DNA of 7,640 nt, taken from an uncultured Amylibacter sp. (GTDB lineage: Bacteria > Pseudomonadota > Alphaproteobacteria > Rhodobacterales > Rhodobacteraceae). Positions within the stretch are counted from its first letter, which is position 1. Every line of letters begins with the position of its first letter. Below the pieces are notes generated by a model. The model searched no databases and was not told the origin of the DNA. It saw only the letters and a list, made by a program, of their open reading frames with translations. Shown here piece after piece: positions 1-5,263 of this stretch. The stretch is from contig CALDZS010000316.1 of assembly GCA_937944065.1 (NCBI GenBank), forward strand, positions 1-7,640. Direction: 5' to 3'. The position numbers were made by a program, and so were the translations under genes.

Positions 1-636
1 TCGATTTGTTTCCTTCTGTCTTTCCCGATTGGGATCATGGCGGCGATTTATCTAGAAGAGTTTGCGCCAAAGAACCGTTGGTCCGATTTGATTGAGATAA
101 ACATTAACAATTTGGCGGCCGTGCCTTCGATTGTGTTTGGCCTGCTGGGATTGTCGATTTTCTTGACAACATTTGGACTACCACGCTCGTCGCCTTTGGT
201 TGGTGGTATGGTTCTGTCATTGATGACATTGCCAACTATCATCATTGCATCACGCGCCAGCTTGCGCGCTGTGCCACCATCTATTCGCGAGGCGGCGCTT
301 GGCATCGGGGCCAGCCCTGTTCAGTCAACTCTTCATCATGTTGTGCCCTTGGCGTTACCTGGAATGTTTACCGGTGCGATTATCGGTATGGCACGTGCGT
401 TAGGGGACACAGCACCGTTGTTGATGATCGGAATGGTGGCGTTTATCGTTGATATCCCTTCAAGCATTTTGGAGCCAGCAACAGCATTGCCCGTACAAAT
501 ATTTTTGTGGGCTGATGCACCTGAACGCGCCTTCTTGGAGAAAACATCCGCTGCAATCATCGCGTTGTTGTTGTTCCTTGTCTTGATGAACATCGCAGCA
601 ATCGTGCTGCGCAAAAAATATGAACTGAGGTTTTAA
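1..636 (+). CDS. pstA: Phosphate ABC transporter permease PstA (5' partial)
   Basis: One of the two inner-membrane permeases of the PstSCAB high-affinity phosphate importer; it pairs with PstC and is driven by PstB. The frame is open to the left edge, so the first ATG in frame (37) is internal: the codons before it already spell PstA-like membrane sequence leading into MAAIYLEEF. The 211 visible residues carry the family hallmarks: AIYLEEFAPKNRW, then INNLAAVPSIVFGLLGL, and the cytoplasmic EAA loop that docks on the ATPase (EAALGIGAS from about nt 289, followed by LPGMFTGAIIGMARALGDTAPLL). About five hydrophobic segments are visible, the last (AAIIALLLFLVLMNIAAIVL) just before a basic C-terminus. 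The N-terminal part lies outside the window. The stop is 2 nt before pstB, so the two are co-transcribed. Identification is firm. Confidence 0.95.
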   Translation, partial: SICFLLSFPIGIMAAIYLEEFAPKNRWSDLIEININNLAAVPSIVFGLLGLSIFLTTFGLPRSSPLVGGMVLSLMTLPTIIIASRASLRAVPPSIREAALGIGASPVQSTLHHVVPLALPGMFTGAIIGMARALGDTAPLLMIGMVAFIVDIPSSILEPATALPVQIFLWADAPERAFLEKTSAAIIALLLFLVLMNIAAIVLRKKYELRF

Positions 637-638
637 CA

Positions 639-1403
639 ATGCCGAAAACACCCATAATCACTGCGCGCAATGTCGACGTATTTTACGCCGACAAACAAGC
701 GCTGGATAAAATCAATCTTGATATACCTGAGAATAAGGTCACATCATTGATCGGTCCGTCTGGCTGCGGCAAAACAACGTTTTTGCGTTGTATCAATCGA
801 ATGAACGATTTGGTCGATATTTGTCGGGTCGAGGGCGATGTCAGAATCGCGGATCAAGATATCTATGCATCTAACGTTGATGTTGTGGCCCTGCGTGCGC
901 AGGTTGGCATGGTATTTCAGAAGCCAAACCCGTTTCCGAAATCAATCTACGAAAATGTTGCGTACGGTCCTAAAATTCACGGACTGACCACGAACAAGGT
1001 AGAAATGGACGAACTGGTCGAATGGTCTTTGCAAAAGGCTGGTCTTTGGGAAGAAGTCAAAGATCGTTTGCAGGAAACGGGTACTGGCCTGTCTGGTGGG
1101 CAGCAGCAACGCCTGTGTATTGCCCGTGCGATTGCTGTGAAACCTCGCGTCATCTTGATGGATGAACCCTGCTCTGCTCTTGATCCCATTGCGACAGCAA
1201 TCATCGAAGAACTAATAGACGAGTTGCGCAAAAACTTTACGATCATCATCGTGACACATTCGATGCAACAAGCCGCGCGCGTTTCCCAACGTACAGCATT
1301 CTTTCACATGGGAAATCTGGTTGAAAGCGGTGCCACCAAAACCATTTTCACATCTCCTACGGATGAACGCACTCAAAACTACATCACTGGCCGGATAGGA
1401 TAA
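639..1403 (+). CDS. pstB: Phosphate ABC transporter ATP-binding protein PstB
   Basis: Cytoplasmic ATPase that powers phosphate uptake through PstC/PstA. The 254-residue length is typical. All ABC motifs are intact: Walker A GPSGCGKTT (39-47), Q-loop in MVFQKPNPFP (Q94), signature LSGGQQQR (151-158), Walker B VILMDEP (171-177, catalytic E176), D-loop SALDP, and switch H207 in IIIVTHSMQQA. The QKPNPFP and EPCSALDPIAT stretches are characteristic of PstB rather than other importer ATPases. The ATG lies 2 nt after the pstA stop; GAGG at 627-630, inside the end of pstA, is the likely ribosome binding site. phoU follows 4 nt after the stop. Expression is expected to be PhoB-dependent from a promoter upstream of the window (family knowledge, not seen here). 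Confidence 0.97.
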   Translation: MPKTPIITARNVDVFYADKQALDKINLDIPENKVTSLIGPSGCGKTTFLRCINRMNDLVDICRVEGDVRIADQDIYASNVDVVALRAQVGMVFQKPNPFPKSIYENVAYGPKIHGLTTNKVEMDELVEWSLQKAGLWEEVKDRLQETGTGLSGGQQQRLCIARAIAVKPRVILMDEPCSALDPIATAIIEELIDELRKNFTIIIVTHSMQQAARVSQRTAFFHMGNLVESGATKTIFTSPTDERTQNYITGRIG

Positions 1404-1407
1404 AACG

Positions 1408-2073
1408 ATGGAACATACACATATCGTCACCCGTTTTGACAAAGATCTTAGTGAAATCGAAGCCCTGCTTGTCAACATGGCAGACAAGGTGGCGTTGCAA
1501 ATAAAACAATCTGCTCAAGCACTCATCAGTGCAGATGATGAACTGGCAAAATCAGTGGCTGCGGCAGATAGCGTCATCAACCGACTTGAAGAAAAAATAG
1601 ATGAGAAGGCTATCCGCTTGATCGCCTTGCGCCAGCCCATGGCTGAGGACTTGCGAAGCGCGATTACAACGCTCAAGGTTTCAAACAGCCTCGAGCGAAT
1701 GGGTGACTATGCCAAGACCATGTCATTTCGCATTCGTGAAGTTGACGACTTTTCACCTATGAAATCTGTTTTACGAACCATCGTCGATATGTCCGACAAA
1801 ATCGGGGGCATGTTGGATCTGGTCATGGAGGCTTATGTTAATCGCGACCTGAAAAAGGCCGAACAGGCGCGCTTGTCTGATCAAGAAATTAATGAAAAAA
1901 CGGACGCTCTTTTTCGCGAGTTACTGACCTACATGATGGAAAATCCGCGCAATATCGAGGCCTGCACGCACCTGCTATTTATTTCTAAGAACTTGGAACG
2001 ATCTGGTGATCAGGTAACAAATATCTCTGAGCAGGTGCATTACTTGGTAACGGGCGAATTGTTGGAAGAGTAA
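1408..2073 (+). CDS. phoU: Phosphate signalling protein PhoU
   Basis: Negative regulator that links the Pst transporter to the phosphate sensor kinase so that the Pho response is off when phosphate is plentiful. It is a soluble, all-helical, peripheral membrane protein. The 221 residues form the usual two three-helix PhoU repeats. Each carries a metal-cluster motif, NSLERMGDYAKT (E96, D100) in the first repeat and KNLERSGDQVTNI (E197, D201) in the second. The start ATG lies 4 nt after pstB; GGATAGGA at the end of pstB supplies the ribosome binding site. It ends 2 nt before phoB. Placement between pstB and phoB is the common alphaproteobacterial arrangement. No damage is seen. Confidence 0.96.
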   Translation: MEHTHIVTRFDKDLSEIEALLVNMADKVALQIKQSAQALISADDELAKSVAAADSVINRLEEKIDEKAIRLIALRQPMAEDLRSAITTLKVSNSLERMGDYAKTMSFRIREVDDFSPMKSVLRTIVDMSDKIGGMLDLVMEAYVNRDLKKAEQARLSDQEINEKTDALFRELLTYMMENPRNIEACTHLLFISKNLERSGDQVTNISEQVHYLVTGELLEE

Positions 2074-2075
2074 TC

Positions 2076-2768
2076 ATGAACCAAGGGAGCCCACGAATTC
2101 TGGTCGTTGAAGACGAACCATCACAATCAGAAGTTCTATCGTATAACTTGAACATCGAAGGTTACGATGTTTTTAACGCTGAAACCGGAGAGGAGGCTCT
2201 TTTGGTTTTAGAGGAAACAGAAATTGACCTGATCATACTCGATTGGATGCTACCCGAAATTTCGGGGTTAGAGGTGTGCCGACAGATCAAGTCAAATGAG
2301 CGCCATAAGCGAATTCCCATCATCATGTTGACCGCGAGAGGAGAGGAGGAGGACAAAGTTCGTGGGTTGAATTTAGGAGCCAGTGATTTTGTCACAAAAC
2401 CATATTCTACGAAGGAATTACTAGCCAGAGTGCGTTCAAGTTTGCGCGACCATAGCGATATAAATATTGATATTCTAACTTATGGATCTCTGCGTATGGA
2501 CGTTGTCGCCCACTTGGTCACCGTGTCAGATGTTAAGGTTTCATTAGGCCCCATAGAATTTAAACTGCTTCGAATACTATTAGAAAACCCGAAGAAAGTG
2601 TTTTCACGAGATCAGTTGTTAGCGCGGGTTTGGCACAACAACTTGAATGTAGAAACAAGAACTGTAGATGTGCATATTGGGCGCTTACGCAAGCAACTCG
2701 GAGAGATGTCTAGCGTCGATTTCATAAGAACTGTAAGAGGTTTTGGGTATTCCTTGGATCTCGAGTAA
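2076..2768 (+). CDS. phoB: Phosphate regulon response regulator PhoB
   Basis: OmpR-family DNA-binding response regulator; once phosphorylated by PhoR it activates the Pho regulon, including pst. 230 residues. The receiver domain (about 7-122) has the acidic pair E12/D13, phospho-acceptor D56 (LIILDWMLP), T86 (IIMLTAR) and K108 (VTKPY). The winged-helix domain (about 133-229) includes the LGPIEFKLLRILLENPKKVFSR stretch, where LGPIEFKLL is strongly PhoB-like, the recognition helix around TVDVHIGRLRKQL, and the RTVRGFGYSL hairpin. The start is 2 nt after phoU with GGAAGAG at 2064-2070 as ribosome binding site. It is the last gene of the operon here; phoR is not in the window downstream and may lie upstream of pst. 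Confidence 0.96.
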   Translation: MNQGSPRILVVEDEPSQSEVLSYNLNIEGYDVFNAETGEEALLVLEETEIDLIILDWMLPEISGLEVCRQIKSNERHKRIPIIMLTARGEEEDKVRGLNLGASDFVTKPYSTKELLARVRSSLRDHSDINIDILTYGSLRMDVVAHLVTVSDVKVSLGPIEFKLLRILLENPKKVFSRDQLLARVWHNNLNVETRTVDVHIGRLRKQLGEMSSVDFIRTVRGFGYSLDLE

Positions 2769-2806
2769 GCAGTTTCCCTCGTTAACTAGCAATGTGTCTG
2801 TAAATC

Positions 2807-2835
2807 TTAGAGCACAACACTCTAACCGTTTTATT
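2807..2835 (+). terminator. Possible weak terminator after phoB
   Basis: A 6-bp stem TTAGAG (2807-2812) and CTCTAA (2820-2825) with a 7-nt loop is followed by CCGTTTTATT. It lies 38 nt after the phoB stop, the right place to end the pst-pho transcript. The stem is short and AT-rich and the T-run is broken, so this is only a candidate. Confidence 0.35.
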
Positions 2836-2871
2836 ACCCTGTCATCGGTACCAAACAACAGACCAGCCCAC

Positions 2872-2877
2872 TATAAT
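2872..2877 (+). promoter_or_regulatory. Orphan -10-like TATAAT
   Basis: A perfect -10 hexamer on the + strand. The hexamers 16-18 nt upstream (around TACCAA) do not resemble TTGACA, and no convincing + strand gene follows. It could be chance or the start of an unannotated RNA. Confidence 0.2.
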
Positions 2878-2951
2878 TCCTGAGCGACTGCTTTTAGGAA
2901 GCCGGCATTGCGGAACACTTGGCAAGCCAAATGGCATTAGTCGTGAAAGGA

Positions 2952-2968
2952 GTATCCTGTTGAAATCT
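2952..2968 (+). repeat. 17-nt direct repeat, copy 1
   Basis: GTATCCTGTTGAAATCT is identical to 3825-3841, in the same orientation. The two copies are 873 nt apart and bracket the small membrane ORF and the ACT gene. Similarity does not extend clearly beyond 17 nt on either side. Confidence 0.75.
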
Positions 2969-2986
2969 GGCTTGAATGTCGTATCA

Positions 2987-3000
2987 GGGCTCAAAGCGGA
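2987..3000 (+). repeat. 14-nt direct repeat GGGCTCAAAGCGGA, copy 1
   Basis: Matches 3284-3297 (GGGCTCAAAGCAGA) at 13 of 14 positions in the same orientation, 297 nt apart. The pair brackets the small membrane ORF. Confidence 0.55.
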
Positions 3001-3026
3001 AGTTTAACTTCGCCGATCGTAGCGTG

Positions 3027-3043
3027 TTTTCTTCAGAAGAAAA
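3027..3043. promoter_or_regulatory. 17-nt perfect palindrome, possible operator
   Basis: TTTTCTTC-A-GAAGAAAA is a perfect inverted repeat with a single central base. The one-base spacer is unsuited to an RNA hairpin but typical of a site for a dimeric DNA-binding protein. It lies 10 nt beyond the stop codon of the small - strand ORF. No regulator for it is evident in the window. Confidence 0.35.
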
Positions 3044-3052
3044 TCCTTACTC

Positions 3053-3211
3053 TTACAGTGTGCGCGTAAATCTCAAATATGCGATGAATAGCGCAAGCCC
3101 GAACAATGCTATCCCAGCGATTGACTGGAGTAGGGATACCAATTGGTTCTTCGACTCACGTTCAAGAAACGTTTTTGAAAGCCATTCAAAAAAATGCCAT
3201 ACGCCCATCAT
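3053..3211 (-). CDS. Candidate small membrane protein, 52 residues
   Basis: A short frame not matched to any family I recognise. It starts with two consecutive ATGs (3211 and 3208). GGAG (complement of 3219-3222) sits 7 nt upstream of the first, a good ribosome binding site. Residues 1-23 are mixed polar and aromatic (MMGVWHFFEW, then SKTFLERESKNQ) and could form an amphipathic helix. Residues 24-46 are a continuous hydrophobic stretch (from LVSLLQSIAGIALFG to IAYL), long enough for one membrane span, with R47 and R50 in a short tail before TAA. It faces the same way as the ACT gene but lies about 150 nt downstream of it. The TM-like composition and ribosome binding site favour a real gene; the short length leaves chance possible. 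Confidence 0.45.
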   Translation of the reverse strand: MMGVWHFFEWLSKTFLERESKNQLVSLLQSIAGIALFGLALFIAYLRFTRTL

Positions 3212-3253
3212 TGGCGATCTCCATCATCAGCTGCAAATTTCCTGTTTCGTCAC

Positions 3254-3266
3254 TGATATCATATCA
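3254..3266. promoter_or_regulatory. 13-nt perfect palindrome upstream of small ORF
   Basis: TGATAT-C-ATATCA, a perfect inverted repeat around one base, is centred about 49 nt upstream of the small - strand ORF start. The position suits an operator or the -10 region of a promoter for that ORF. It is AT-rich and short, so chance is possible. Confidence 0.25.
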
Positions 3267-3283
3267 TCTGTTCATGTAACAAT

Positions 3284-3297
3284 GGGCTCAAAGCAGA
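3284..3297 (+). repeat. 14-nt direct repeat GGGCTCAAAGCAGA, copy 2
   Basis: Differs from 2987-3000 at one position (A for G). Similar GGGCTCAAAGC strings may be widespread in intergenic DNA of roseobacters; this is an impression and has not been checked. Confidence 0.55.
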
Positions 3298-3358
3298 CAT
3301 TTAATGACCAACTGCAACGCCTCAACCGCAAAGAAGCTCGTGCGCCGCTCATAATCCG

Positions 3359-3751
3359 TTATTTTGACATTGATTGTAAAACTTTAAGCGCATCTTGCTC
3401 GCGACCATCAGGTACAAACAAATGGTCGTGGAAGAATCCAGATACGGGATTTACGCCCATGTCATGTTGCGCAAGCTCTGTTGCAATCCGCGCCATAAAC
3501 CCGACCGCTTCCAATGATGAATGAATGTCTAGTGTGATCATTCTGCTGGGAAACTCGGACGGTAACCCATGCGCCTCTGCCTCTGATTTCAGCAGTATCA
3601 ATGTTGTACCCTCTGCCTCTTCAAAGGTCATTCGAGGATTTAGATTGGTCGGCACCTGGTCGGGCGGTACTGTCACAAAGACATACAGACCTTCGACAAG
3701 AACTGCTGACATTGATTTGATCAACTCGTCCAAATTCGTCTCACCTGACAT
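3359..3751 (-). CDS. ACT-domain protein (ACT_3/DUF2241-like)
   Basis: A 130-residue cytoplasmic protein of the small stand-alone ACT family (ACT_3 type, often with a second ACT-like half). ACT domains usually bind amino acids or other small ligands; no specific ligand is known to me for this family. The N-terminus MSGETNLDELIKSM and the strand LYVFVTVP fit the family. So does the second half, ITLDIHSSLEAVGFMARI followed by HDMGVNPVSGFFHDHLFVP near residues 97-113, where HDHLFVP is the strongest signature. I chose ATG at 3751. The frame extends upstream only to a TTG at 3769, while GGGGATCGGA lies just before the ATG. Upstream on the - strand is TTATATAAG (complement of 3787-3795), a possible -10, but no good -35. 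It appears monocistronic. It has no evident tie to the pst genes, which run toward it. Confidence 0.88.
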   Translation of the reverse strand: MSGETNLDELIKSMSAVLVEGLYVFVTVPPDQVPTNLNPRMTFEEAEGTTLILLKSEAEAHGLPSEFPSRMITLDIHSSLEAVGFMARIATELAQHDMGVNPVSGFFHDHLFVPDGREQDALKVLQSMSK

Positions 3752-3824
3752 AGTTGATCCGATCCCCAAATTTGTTTTCTACTTAACTTATATAAGCAGT
3801 ACGTGGGGGTATCGAGTATAAAAC

Positions 3825-3841
3825 GTATCCTGTTGAAATCT
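3825..3841 (+). repeat. 17-nt direct repeat, copy 2
   Basis: Identical to 2952-2968. It lies just before the GC-rich folded block. The core TATCCTGTTG recurs once more at 4016-4025. Confidence 0.75.
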
Positions 3842-3850
3842 CTCCTTAAC

Positions 3851-3989
3851 CACCACCAACGCCCCGACCACAGTTATCTGCGCGGGGGGCGGCACTTTGT
3901 ACGTGCTGGGGATAAAATGACGGCGCCGCCACATGTGTGGAAGGAATGCCAGATGGGGTGGGTGCCCCATACCTTTGCGGGCGGTGGTG
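3851..3989. ncRNA. Candidate structured RNA element, strand unknown
   Basis: Several pairings can coexist. CACCACC (3851-3857) plus GCCC (3861-3864) pair with GGGC (3979-3982) plus GGTGGTG (3983-3989), giving 11 bp with one 3-nt bulge. Inside this closing helix lie GGCGGC (3888-3893) with GCCGCC (3925-3930), a CCAC-ATGT-GTGG hairpin (3929-3940, sharing two bases with the previous stem), and ATGGGG (3953-3958) with CCCCAT (3965-3970) around a 6-nt loop. The block is richer in GC than its flanks. It matches no RNA family I know: RNase P, SRP, tmRNA and the TPP riboswitch cores are absent. It may be a structured RNA, a folded mobile repeat, or chance in GC-rich DNA. Confidence 0.25.
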
Positions 3990-4097
3990 ATAGAATGCGG
4001 GTGTCGGCCGCTGTCTATCCTGTTGTCCACAATGTGATCACGAGGGTGACTGTAACGGCGCATTGGTTAAACTAGAGCAACCAGTGCGTTCGCCACG

Positions 4098-4487
4098 CTA
4101 GGCTTTGTACATAAGTGCGTGGGCAATCATTTGGCGCAGAAGGTCTGGTTTAATGTCAGCAGGGCTGCGAAACAAAACACCGCGATTGCCTTGAATGGTA
4201 AAGGCCTGCCCACTGGTTTGGGCGAAATCCGAGATTACGGTTGTTTGGCAATGAGCATACAGGCCAAAACCGCCCTCTTTTGGTATGCCGATGCGGAGCG
4301 CAGTGCCCTTTGGTGTGACATAGGATGGTTGTCCCCAACGCAGACACTCTGTTGGTTCGGGACAATCGGGCAGGCTGGCAGCGACCTCGTAAATCAGCGC
4401 ACGTAGGGCTTCGGCACCTTTACGAGCGTCTGGAGGAAAGGCGTCATAAGCCAACAAAACAGCGGGGTCGGTAAAATCGGGTGTCAT
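4098..4487 (-). CDS. DUF1801 domain protein
   Basis: A 129-residue cytoplasmic protein of the DUF1801 (YdhG-like) family, whose biochemical role is not established. Signature stretches are ALRALIYEVAASLPD (28-41), the conserved LRWGQPSY (49-56), then TALRIGIPK and GFGLYAHCQTT (62-83), and a C-terminal helix LLRQMIAHALMYK. Its ATG overlaps the stop of the glutathione transferase gene by 4 nt (ATGA), and no clear ribosome binding site stands before it, so it is probably translated by coupling. A small inverted repeat ATGTT-N3-AACAT covers the junction. As second gene of the GST operon it is presumably controlled by the divergent WYL regulator. No terminator is evident after its stop. Confidence 0.88.
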   Translation of the reverse strand: MTPDFTDPAVLLAYDAFPPDARKGAEALRALIYEVAASLPDCPEPTECLRWGQPSYVTPKGTALRIGIPKEGGFGLYAHCQTTVISDFAQTSGQAFTIQGNRGVLFRSPADIKPDLLRQMIAHALMYKA

Positions 4488-5182
4488 GTTGGAAACATAT
4501 CAGATTTTCCGCGATCCATATAGTCGACCAAATTTGCGTATGACATGATGCAGTCGGTTAAATCGTTTTTATGGGTAAATGCACAGGTGAACCGCAGAGC
4601 CGCGACCGTTGTAATATCCGCAGCAGTTGGCGTTTTGCCAAACAAATAGGGTTGGTCGCCCAGCAGTGTCGAAAGCGCCCAGATGTCCTTTTCAAACCGC
4701 GCCAACCGCTCTGCCTTGGAATGACGCCCCATGCCTTGGCCTTTACATTGCGCCACGGCACCTTTGCGCACGATCCGTGTGATCAGACCGCGCATCAGGG
4801 CGGGGATCTCGCCAAAATTGGCGGCTTTAGTAACTTGCCAATGGTCCTCTTCCATCCAACGGCTGGAATAGACAATGAAATACAGGTGTTCTTCGACCAT
4901 GCGGATCACCGCGCGAGAATGGGCTTTTTGTTGGTCGGTTAGACCCTTGTCGAAATCGCAACCATGCTCGGTCTCTAGGTGCTCTTGTATTTGTTCACTG
5001 TCGGCAATCAAGCGATCGCCGACTTGCAGCACGGGCAATTTGCCTTTGGGCATTTTGGTTGGGTTGGATAAGTATCGGACGGTGTAGTTCAGCCCGCTTA
5101 ACTCTAGCATCGCGAGTGCTTTGGTGGCGAACGGGCTGCCAGCGGGTTCGCCGTAGGTAGGGGGAAAAACAATAAGTTCCAT
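4484..5182 (-). CDS. Glutathione S-transferase family protein (Fax/metaxin-like)
   Basis: A 232-residue GST-fold protein, likely a cytoplasmic detoxification or thiol-transfer enzyme; its substrate cannot be told. The N-terminal thioredoxin-like domain (1-75) has S16-P17-F18 at the usual catalytic position, the cis-proline region KGKLPVL (P50) and DSEQI (61-65), which corresponds to the glutathione-binding Glu/Asp-Ser motif. The helical C-terminal domain carries GMGRHSKAE (150-158) and the DIWALSTLLG to FGKTPTAADITTVAAL run (166-196), typical of the Fax/metaxin/Tom37-like branch. The ATG at 5182 is preceded by AAAAGGA 8 nt away. The frame stays open another 150 codons upstream, but that stretch is antisense to the WYL gene and unlike any protein. 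The gene is co-transcribed with DUF1801 and diverges from the regulator across an operator. Confidence 0.92.
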   Translation of the reverse strand: MELIVFPPTYGEPAGSPFATKALAMLELSGLNYTVRYLSNPTKMPKGKLPVLQVGDRLIADSEQIQEHLETEHGCDFDKGLTDQQKAHSRAVIRMVEEHLYFIVYSSRWMEEDHWQVTKAANFGEIPALMRGLITRIVRKGAVAQCKGQGMGRHSKAERLARFEKDIWALSTLLGDQPYLFGKTPTAADITTVAALRFTCAFTHKNDLTDCIMSYANLVDYMDRGKSDMFPT

Positions 5183-5221
5183 ATGAACATTCCTTTTGGT
5201 GTAGAAATCATCTATCAAACA

Positions 5222-5246
5222 CATGCTGACAAAAACTGTCAGTATG
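5222..5246. promoter_or_regulatory. Probable operator of the WYL regulator
   Basis: The core is CTGACA (5226-5231), spacer AAAAC, TGTCAG (5237-5242), a perfect 6-bp inverted repeat. It extends to 10-bp arms (CATGCTGACA and TGTCAGTATG) with a single mismatch. It lies in the 81-nt space between the GST start (5182) and the regulator start (5264), so binding could affect both directions. A palindrome between a regulator and its divergent neighbour is the usual layout for self-regulating YafY/WYL proteins. The assignment to this protein is inference. Confidence 0.7.
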
Positions 5247-5263
5247 GTGTGCAAAGGTACGAT

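Larger units (their letters stand above)
2769..3052. other. Intergenic region after phoB, no convincing gene
   Basis: About 280 nt between phoB and the small - strand ORF. It contains a weak hairpin (2807-2825), a perfect TATAAT (2872-2877) with no good -35, a 12-nt inverted repeat TTGGC-AA-GCCAA (2919-2930), one copy of a 17-nt repeat (2952-2968), one copy of a 14-nt repeat (2987-3000) and a 17-nt palindrome (3027-3043). A + strand open frame from 2976 runs through this region and on into the antisense of the ACT gene; it has no ribosome binding site and no recognisable domain, so it is not called. Confidence 0.6.
3212..3358. other. Spacer between ACT gene and small ORF
   Basis: Downstream of the ACT gene and upstream of the small ORF on the - strand. 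It contains the second 14-nt repeat (3284-3297), a 13-nt palindrome (3254-3266) and the ribosome binding site of the small ORF. No clear promoter or terminator is visible. Confidence 0.5.
3752..4097. other. GC-rich intergenic region, no convincing gene
   Basis: This 346-nt gap lies between the ACT start and the DUF1801 stop. It has the second 17-nt repeat (3825-3841), a third partial match TATCCTGTTG (4016-4025), and a potentially folded GC-rich block (3851-3989). Frames of about 90 codons are open on both strands, but they encode His/Arg/Pro-rich, low-conservation-looking sequence without ribosome binding sites, so none is called. Confidence 0.55.

Noticed and set aside
2839..2856. Pho box at CTGTCAT
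   Set aside because: Only one half-site is present; the 7 nt at the required 11-nt spacing (ACCAAAC) match the consensus at one position.
2976..3524. + strand open frame of 182 codons
   Set aside because: It lacks a ribosome binding site, has no recognisable domain, crosses repeats, and its last third is antisense to the well-supported ACT gene.
3788..4075. Open frames of about 90 codons on both strands
   Set aside because: They are symmetric openings in GC-rich DNA without ribosome binding sites, with His/Arg/Pro-rich products that resemble no family.
4091..4097. Terminator after DUF1801
   Set aside because: Only a 4-bp GCGT/ACGC pairing without a T-run is visible.
5183..5263. Earlier ATG (5183) for the WYL regulator
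   Set aside because: It would translate the operator and abut the GST start; the ATG at 5264 has AAAGG at proper spacing and matches family N-termini.
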